Positions 7,744 to 12,943 of a stretch of DNA of 12,943 bases are shown piece by piece; position 1 is the stretch's first letter; each line of letters begins with the position of its first letter. The notes under the pieces were generated by a model. It searched no databases. It had not been told where the DNA came from and saw only the letters and a list, made by a program, of their open reading frames with translations. This DNA is from Periconia sp. R9002 (lineage: Eukaryota > Ascomycota > Dothideomycetes > Pleosporales > Periconiaceae). The stretch is from positions 1 to 12,943 of the forward strand of contig JAMAHW010000238.1 of assembly GCA_023627715.1 (NCBI GenBank). Direction: 5' to 3'. Position numbers and translations under genes: made by a program.

Positions 7744-10291
7744 CAATATCTTTATCCTCCATTTCCCTATCCTCCCCAAAGAGTGTGCCATAGAACGTTT
7801 TTGCGACCTCTACACAGACTGCATCTGCCGACGGCCACTGACAGCCGACGACATGTGCGAATCCAGCAACCTGGAACCCGCTAACAATGTGAATGACCTC
7901 GTCTTTTAGCCTCACTGCTCCGTTTTCTGCTGTTGAACAAGCTGAAAGGTATGCAAGCCTTGCATGTCCTAACTTTAACTCAGAGACACTCTGCACCGTC
8001 ACTGTGTCCTGGATAAGACGTCCAGCGCTGTCCTGCTTCTGGAATACTAGTCCGCTCTTTGATGGATCCACATAGTTTGTGAGTCCATGGCAAGCAAAGT
8101 GAGCGATGCTACAATGTCCTAGGCTCTGAAAAATACGGTAAGCACTTGATTGGTCATGTATGTCCAATTTCAAGTGAGTATGAAGCGCTTCCAAAATTGC
8201 TTCTTTTTCGCCTTCGACTCCGCCAAGGGTAGGTAAACCTGGAGTAGTTTTCATGGTCGCCAGCAATACAGTGTCACCGCAGACATTGCTATTCCGCAAT
8301 CGTTCTCGGCTATATGCGAGGGCCTTAATGGACGGCGTGTAAGACGAAAGTACCCTTTTAAAAAGATTCCTGTCCGATCTGGGCCTATGGCTTCCTGCGG
8401 CGTGGAAGGGCATTGAACTAGCCAACCCAGTTCCGATCCACCAGATCCTTGGGAGGTCTTGCTTCACCTGCTGCATTCTAAGTCCGCATGCCACGAGAAC
8501 GTCTCTCACACAGACCTGCCAGAGCCAATCCAGGTACTCCCGTAACTCCTTATTAATAGAGTCGAGGCCTTCTCGAGCTGTATTCCACTGTCGATTCAGC
8601 CATCTCTTAGCGTCTGACGCTAACAATGAGGGCAGCTTTATACTCTTGATTTCTGACGACGTAACGACTATCGCATGGCTACCGATAGTGGTCACATTAA
8701 TCACAATAATAGGCCCTCCCGTTGCACATGCACGCATTTCCGCTGGTGTCAGGCCCAGGAGGAATCGATCGTAACCAGGAATATTGCGGATGTCTTGGAT
8801 GCATAACTCAAATGCTGCTACACAGTCTCGGCGCCATTGTTGAGCATATTTGATAGTAAGCAGGTCTTCTAGCCCAGAAAGAGGAGCATTTATCTCGTCT
8901 AGGAGTTTTTGGAAACGAGCAGCTATTTCTGGATGTGCCTCGCTCAGGGTAGAGACGCCGCTTCGGTCACCGATGAGTTGACTGAGGATGACCGTCCTTC
9001 CTCTCTCGAGGATCTCCAGCGCGTGCTCTGGCAACTCAAGTCGGAGATAAATCGAGCATGCCGAGGCGGCGAGTCCAGAGAAATGTGACACGGCATACTG
9101 TTGATCACTACGCTGAAGAGATCTGTTCGAAACGGTTGGCAGTAGATTGATAGCATCGATAGCAAGTGCTGCGGCAGGATTGAGTTTTCCTTGCAAGCCC
9201 AGGATGTTCACACACCGGGCAGCAGCCTGAACACGATAGAAAGAGATGCTGGTATCGCACTTCCAGGCACTTAGAAACAAGTCGCCGGACATCTCCAGGT
9301 CGGCCATGTTGCCTGTTCGCTCGTACCGGCATTCAAGGTGAATTCCAAGGTTGTTCAAGTAGCCCGTCCGATCTGGATGGTTGTCTGGGGTTAAGTCGAC
9401 GGCCTGCTGCACTGCTTGGTTAGCCGCTTCCAGGTCAGCTATGTCGCCTGTTTGCTCATACTGGCGAAGAAACTTGTTTCCAAGGTTGTTTAACCTGCCT
9501 GCCCGATCTGGATGGTTGTCTGGGGTTAAGTCGACGGCCTGCTGCGCTGCTTGAATAGCCGCTTCTAGGTCAGCTATGTTGCCTGTTCGCGCGTACCAGC
9601 TTCCAAGATTACTTCCAAGGCTGTTCAACCAGCCCGCCCGATCTGGATGGTTGTCTGGAGTTAAGTCGACGGCCTGCTGCGCTGCTTGAATAGCCGCTTC
9701 TAGGTCAGCTATATTGCCTGTTCGCGCGTACCGGCTCTCAAGATGACTTCCAAGGTTGTTCAAGTAGCCCGCCCGATCCATATAGTTGTCTGAGGTTGAG
9801 CTGACAGCCTGCTGCGCTGCTTGTATAGCCGCTTCTAGGTCAGCTATGTTGCCTGTTCGCGCGTACCGGCTCTCAAGATGACTTCCAAGGTTGTTCAAGT
9901 AGCCCGTCCGATCAGGATGGTTGTCTGGGGTTAAGTCGACAGCCTGCTGCGCTGCTTGTATAGCCGCTTCTAGGTCAGCTATGTCGCCTGTCCGCTCGTA
10001 CCGTGTTCTCAACGTTATTCCATACAAAGAATGAAGACCCGAAAGTGAAGCGGATTCTGTAGGCGTGTAGTCAACCACCAACCTTGCGGCCATGGCCACG
10101 GCAGAATTGATTGAATCCAAATCGCCTGTACGTTTATGCTCCTTGTATGCTTGTATTGTCATGGACACCAGAAGCTCTGTTGGCTCAATGCCGTTGCCGT
10201 GCATTAGCCTGGAGGGTTCGGGCAGTTGTGAGAGCTCGCCGCTCTCCATCGCCATGGGGTCATCCGTCATCGCTGTACGCTCATCTGTCAT
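7652..10291 (-). CDS. TPR-CHAT cysteine protease
   Basis: This 879-aa protein has an ATG start (MTDERTAM). Residues 101-325 are five 45-residue TPR units (TG(D/N)IADLEAA ... PDR-G-LNNLG), with a diverged unit before them and the start of a sixth (326-333). A helical linker holds HALEILERGR near 423. The C-terminal half is a CHAT domain, a caspase-like protease fold: HFACHG at 731-736 supplies the catalytic His (H735) and LSACSTA at 782-788 the Cys (C785), both intact. SGFQVAGFAHVVGCQW and a closing LHEAVSAVRE...WAQFVHYGA follow, as in complete CHAT proteins. There is no NACHT or NB-ARC, so the TPR region probably acts directly as the sensor. The gene is head to head with the gasdermin-like gene, which suggests that protein is its substrate; this is inference. 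The family call is firm. The last 29 codons and stop recur exactly at 11647-11736. Confidence 0.92.
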   Translation of the reverse strand: MTDERTAMTDDPMAMESGELSQLPEPSRLMHGNGIEPTELLVSMTIQAYKEHKRTGDLDSINSAVAMAARLVVDYTPTESASLSGLHSLYGITLRTRYERTGDIADLEAAIQAAQQAVDLTPDNHPDRTGYLNNLGSHLESRYARTGNIADLEAAIQAAQQAVSSTSDNYMDRAGYLNNLGSHLESRYARTGNIADLEAAIQAAQQAVDLTPDNHPDRAGWLNSLGSNLGSWYARTGNIADLEAAIQAAQQAVDLTPDNHPDRAGRLNNLGNKFLRQYEQTGDIADLEAANQAVQQAVDLTPDNHPDRTGYLNNLGIHLECRYERTGNMADLEMSGDLFLSAWKCDTSISFYRVQAAARCVNILGLQGKLNPAAALAIDAINLLPTVSNRSLQRSDQQYAVSHFSGLAASACSIYLRLELPEHALEILERGRTVILSQLIGDRSGVSTLSEAHPEIAARFQKLLDEINAPLSGLEDLLTIKYAQQWRRDCVAAFELCIQDIRNIPGYDRFLLGLTPAEMRACATGGPIIVINVTTIGSHAIVVTSSEIKSIKLPSLLASDAKRWLNRQWNTAREGLDSINKELREYLDWLWQVCVRDVLVACGLRMQQVKQDLPRIWWIGTGLASSMPFHAAGSHRPRSDRNLFKRVLSSYTPSIKALAYSRERLRNSNVCGDTVLLATMKTTPGLPTLGGVEGEKEAILEALHTHLKLDIHDQSSAYRIFQSLGHCSIAHFACHGLTNYVDPSKSGLVFQKQDSAGRLIQDTVTVQSVSELKLGHARLAYLSACSTAENGAVRLKDEVIHIVSGFQVAGFAHVVGCQWPSADAVCVEVAKTFYGTLFGEDREMEDKDIALALHEAVSAVREKEWDQPLRWAQFVHYGA
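9317..9991 (-). repeat. five tandem 135-bp units encoding TPRs
   Basis: The units encode residues 101-145, 146-190, 191-235, 236-280 and 281-325 of the CHAT protein. All have exactly the same length and very similar DNA; for example, GGCCTGCTGCGCTGCTTG recurs between units. The second unit differs in its middle (SSTSDNYMD instead of DLTPDNHPD). Near-identity among units points to recent expansion or homogenisation, a habit known from repeat domains of fungal NLR-type genes. Confidence 0.9.
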
Positions 10292-10763
10292 GTTTAAAAA
10301 CTATCGTTCAACTTCATTCGATGTGCCTGGAGAGAGGGTCACAATGTGTGTCGACTGTGTTCATGATACGAGATGTACTGACTTTCAGCTTACTTGTGGC
10401 GCTGTTGTGGCGCTGTGCATGCGTGTCCAGCGAAGCAAAATGGCTGAGCGCAGCCACTGTGGTATGGCTTACTTTTTCAGTCGTAACCAGGATCTGCCCG
10501 CATCTCTCATTAAAATGTATTACAACAAATTACTTTGGATAGTGAACGAGACAAATTGATTTTCGGCTCGCTTGCTCAGCTGTTGTGAGGGGGCTGTGCA
10601 TGTGGCGCAGGCATTTGCCTCGTATTCAGCTGCGGAGGCTGAGTATCTAGTGTGTCACTTTAGGCAGGCAGTAGGAGAAAGAAGGTATTTAACCTGCAGA
10701 AGGTTCCCTGTGATTCCTGTTCCACCTCAAATCAAGGCCTTTGTCATTATTATCCCTGCAGTC
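10292..10763. promoter_or_regulatory. shared divergent promoter region of the CHAT and gasdermin-like genes
   Basis: These 472 bases separate the two start codons and must hold both promoters. Two imperfect direct repeats occur, GCTGTTGTGGCGCTGTGCATG at 10401-10421 and a copy at 10579-10602 with three extra bases. They are possible sites for a common regulator. TATTTAA at 10686-10692, about 75 bases before the plus-strand ATG, is a possible TATA element. Overlapping open frames on the plus strand here show no conserved features. Confidence 0.5.
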
Positions 10764-11621
10764 ATGACACTGAGCATTATTTCATCAGACTTTTTCCTCC
10801 CTCTAGACTCCGTCCAACTTGGACGGCTCGTAAAGTCCGTCGAATTCCCTACCCTAAACTACCACGACCCACCCTACCCGCAGGCTCCTGAAGGAAAGAC
10901 TGTCGTTCGCGGCCAGTATGTAAGGGTATCGCAAGGCGAAAACAGTGCCGGCTTTACGACAAAGCTGGCATCACTCATGTCATCCGGGTTCTCAAAGCGA
11001 GCGAACACCAAGGTCCGAATCGAGACGAATGCGGTCAAAACCTACACACTAGACAATTCTACAGCCTGGTTCATGAAGGCTACAAGCTTTGACGATACTA
11101 GAAGATGGATAGAGCGCGCTCTTGGTGGGAATGGAATTTACCTCGTCACTGGCTTCCATACCGTGACAGACGCTCGCATTGTGCATGAGTCGACTGAAGG
11201 TCACCAGCTTGCCGGTGAGGTGACTTCCCCCGCTGGCTTGTCGCTCGCTGCCATTGGTGCTATTGCACCACTCGGTGGCATCCTTGATCCGGCTGTGGCT
11301 GCGCACCACAGCATTCTGGATGGAGTCAAGACCCAGTTTATCGCGCCTGGGGAGCAAATTTGTGCCTTACAGTATTGCAAAATCTCCTATCGTTGGCTGC
11401 ACAGCAAGAATATTGACAATCTCAAACTGTCCAAAGCACCGCGGTGGACGGCCAAAGAGAGCTGGCGGAAGGCTAGTGTTGATGAGGCAACAGATGAGCC
11501 CGATATCCTTGAGGTGGCGACTGAGGAATTGGAAGAGCTAGAGGGAGAGTGGGAGAGAGAAGAAGGGGAAGGAGGCGAGATCTTGCTGATACAGTCTGCT
11601 GAAGAAAGCGATGGGTTTTGA
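10764..11621 (+). CDS. gasdermin-like pore-forming protein (putative)
   Basis: This 285-aa protein is read from the first ATG of its frame. Near the N-terminus is FFLPLDSVQLGRLV (10-23), followed by a PPYP loop, a basic strand (KRANTKVRIETNAVKTYTL, 78-96), AWF (101-103), RRWIERAL (113-120), the amphipathic strand IYLVTGFHTVTDARIV (125-140) and a Gly/Ala-rich hydrophobic segment (158-176). I associate this pattern with fungal gasdermin-like proteins; length agrees with HET-Q1 (about 280 aa). After a basic stretch (KAPRWTAKESWRK, 224-236) comes a tail in which 20 of the last 47 residues are acidic. Fungal members are held inactive by a short C-terminal tail that a neighbouring protease removes; the released N-terminal part forms membrane pores. 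The divergent CHAT protease gene fits that role. No signal peptide is seen. The family call comes from pattern memory plus context, not from an alignment. Confidence 0.68.
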   Translation: MTLSIISSDFFLPLDSVQLGRLVKSVEFPTLNYHDPPYPQAPEGKTVVRGQYVRVSQGENSAGFTTKLASLMSSGFSKRANTKVRIETNAVKTYTLDNSTAWFMKATSFDDTRRWIERALGGNGIYLVTGFHTVTDARIVHESTEGHQLAGEVTSPAGLSLAAIGAIAPLGGILDPAVAAHHSILDGVKTQFIAPGEQICALQYCKISYRWLHSKNIDNLKLSKAPRWTAKESWRKASVDEATDEPDILEVATEELEELEGEWEREEGEGGEILLIQSAEESDGF

Positions 11622-11644
11622 GGAAAGCTGATTTGCATAAACTA

Positions 11645-11736
11645 CTTTAGCGCTACACGAGGCAGTAAGTGCAGTCCGGGAAAAGGAATGGGACCAGCCG
11701 TTGAGATGGGCGCAGTTTGTCCACTACGGGGCGTGA
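11645..11736 (+). pseudogene. orphan 3' end of a CHAT gene
   Basis: This piece begins 24 bases after the gasdermin stop. It encodes LALHEAVSAVREKE and on to WAQFVHYGA and a TGA, exactly the last 29 residues of the CHAT protein. All 92 bases match 7652-7743 in reverse complement. It has no start codon and no catalytic residues. It is in the same orientation as the gasdermin-like gene but is not fused to it, because that gene's stop comes first. It marks either a lost second CHAT copy or the breakpoint of an inverted duplication. Confidence 0.92.
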
Positions 11737-11945
11737 AAAACTGCTATATTGTTAGACATGAACAATAAATTGTTCTTAGAGCTTACATAGCTGTAAGGCC
11801 CGGTGCCTTGCATATTCTTGCCACTGTATAAAATATGCCACCTAGTTGTGTGCGGCAAGCATGACTAAAGCTCTCTACTGGTTGCCACCACCAGCTGAGA
11901 GGGTGGCCGACCCGTTCCTGCCCTGACCTTGCGCTGAAAGCGATA
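11645..11945 (-). repeat. right arm of ~300-bp inverted repeat
   Basis: This arm is the reverse complement of 7439-7743. It runs from the orphan CHAT end, through a diverged 3' flank that shares CTTGCATATTCTTG and ATAAAATATGCCACCTAGTT, to boundary repeat copy 4 at about 11890-11933. Similarity reaches out to GCGATA at 11945. Together the arms enclose a unit of about 3.9 kb that contains most of the CHAT gene and the whole gasdermin-like gene. Confidence 0.9.
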
Positions 11946-12663
11946 TTTTTAAAGAAGATACAATTTGCCCCAAAAATGGGAAAGTGTCGTACTAAAATCC
12001 CTCAGCACGTAGCGAGAAGGACCTCGTAACGAGAACATTTCCACTGCCAAGCCATCTTATATCTCTCCACAAAGGTCTATCAAGATATACATGATAATAA
12101 TCGTTCTTTAGCTATCTCTTTACTAACTATTAATGTATAGAAGAAAACATCGTAGCGTTGGTAGCGCTATTGTCAATCTTGTAATCGCCTCAAAATCCGC
12201 TTCCGACGCTATACCCCTGTTCAACAACGAGTATTAACAAGCCTCTAGATTTCGGGACTATCATAAGGTTGTTTAGATATAAAAGAATGAACCTCAGAGA
12301 GTCTTAGGCTTCTTATACTAATGGTTGTGGATTCCGAGAGTTTCGCCGAGCAGAAAGAGGGCAGCTTCTGCTAAAGCATGTTTTTAGCACGCTTCGGCTA
12401 AGTTAGTGTAAAGAATCCGCCGTATTGAATTCTAGCGCAATCAGTCATCTGTGGCGCAGTGCCAAGGGAGTTTGTCTAGTTTGTTCGGTTTGTATGGTTT
12501 GTGCAAGCCAGAATAGAACAGGTGTCCGGTTCGCTGCCTGGAAACGGGCGCTCGCTGCCTCTGGCTGCCTTCTACTTACACCATCGTAGTACAATCAACG
12601 ACAGTGAGCTAATATGGATGTAGCTAGTAGAGCACTGCCAGACTCAAGTGGCAAATATTTTAT
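11946..12663. other. right flank, no gene recognised
   Basis: This region is moderately AT-rich with stops in all frames at short intervals. A small imperfect hairpin lies at 12369-12389 (TGCTAAA paired with TTTAGCA across seven bases), too weak to call a terminator or an RNA gene. I found no tRNA-like structure and no further copy of the boundary repeat. Confidence 0.4.
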
Positions 12664-12943
12664 TTAACACGTAATATACGAAGAACCTTGAGACCGCTTA
12701 TTCGCTTCGCTCTCTAGCGCCTTAGCTCGGTGGTCCATATCGAGAACTAGGTGGTCCGTATCATCTCCTCTGTTTTTATGGAGGTCACATGACCTATAAT
12801 GGGTCTTAGTGTTATGCTTATATGAAAAAAGACACTTGACGTTACGTATCCCCCATAGGAAATACGCATCGTATCGTGTTGCTAGATTTGTAAGCACCGA
12901 GGGAACCAAACCCCGCAACACGCTTAAACTGGGAAGTGGCCAC
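12664..12943 (-). other. open frame reaching the window edge, doubtful
   Basis: A minus-strand frame is open from the right edge to a stop near 12664 and contains no ATG near its beginning, so any gene would start outside the window. The translation (for example TDHLVLDMDHRAKALESEANKRS) is hydrophilic and basic near its end and could be a C-terminus, but I recognise no family. It may be chance. Confidence 0.2.

Noticed and set aside
9317..9991. Regularly spaced repeats that might suggest a CRISPR or satellite array
   Set aside because: The 135-bp period is coding: each unit is one 45-residue TPR unit in a continuous reading frame, without variable spacers.
10092..10559. Two plus-strand open frames overlapping the CHAT start
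   Set aside because: They overlap the coding strand of a confident gene and its promoter, and look like shadows.
10572..10763. N-terminal extension of 64 residues on the gasdermin-like protein
   Set aside because: The extended frame begins at a TTG; the first ATG is at 10764 and gives a length typical of fungal gasdermin-like proteins.
12369..12389. Hairpin as a terminator or small RNA
   Set aside because: A seven-base stem in fungal intergenic DNA is expected by chance and has no supporting context.

Overview
The window looks like accessory DNA from a filamentous ascomycete (Pezizomycotina). It holds two HET-domain genes, a relic of a fungal NACHT (NLR-type) gene and a TPR-CHAT protease gene. 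Short introns show fungal splice signals (GTATGT donor, CTGAC or CTAAC branch site, TAG acceptor), and intergenic spacers are long. I cannot name the species. All family calls come from reading translated sequence; no database search was possible.

Layout from left to right. At 88-130 is the first copy of a ~44-bp repeat, followed by a frameshifted NACHT relic (about 190-590, + strand). A HET-6-type gene is read leftwards (3000-780, one proposed intron), and a second, inverted repeat copy lies at 3478-3536. A gene-poor spacer leads to a second HET gene of a different class, with N-terminal Cys pairs (4198-6360, + strand), which carries a 54-nt intron that leaves the reading frame open. A second spacer (6361-7438) has a good TATA box but no convincing gene. 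The third repeat copy (7451-7494) starts a ~300-bp inverted-repeat arm (7439-7743) that runs into the 3' end of a TPR-CHAT gene (10291-7652, - strand, 879 aa). Across a 472-bp divergent spacer lies a 285-aa gene (10764-11621, + strand) that I read as a fungal gasdermin-like pore-forming protein. Directly after it, the other arm (11645-11945) holds an orphan copy of the last 29 codons and stop of the CHAT gene and ends in the fourth repeat copy. The last kilobase is mostly without recognisable genes.

The main result is the head-to-head TPR-CHAT / gasdermin-like pair. In fungi, gasdermin-like proteins such as HET-Q1 and RCD-1 act in regulated or allorecognition cell death, and HET-Q1 is activated when a protease encoded next to it (HET-Q2) removes a short C-terminal tail. 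Here the predicted protease is a CHAT enzyme with an intact His/Cys dyad behind five near-identical 45-residue TPR units, and the predicted substrate has a very acidic tail. The inference is a two-gene death module: sensing by TPR, cleavage by CHAT, membrane permeabilisation by the gasdermin.

The second result is structural. The same short repeat, alternating in orientation, stands at four boundaries, so that the HET-6-type/NACHT block, the second HET gene and the CHAT-gasdermin pair each sit between two copies. This suggests a cell-death gene island assembled or reshuffled through this repeat.
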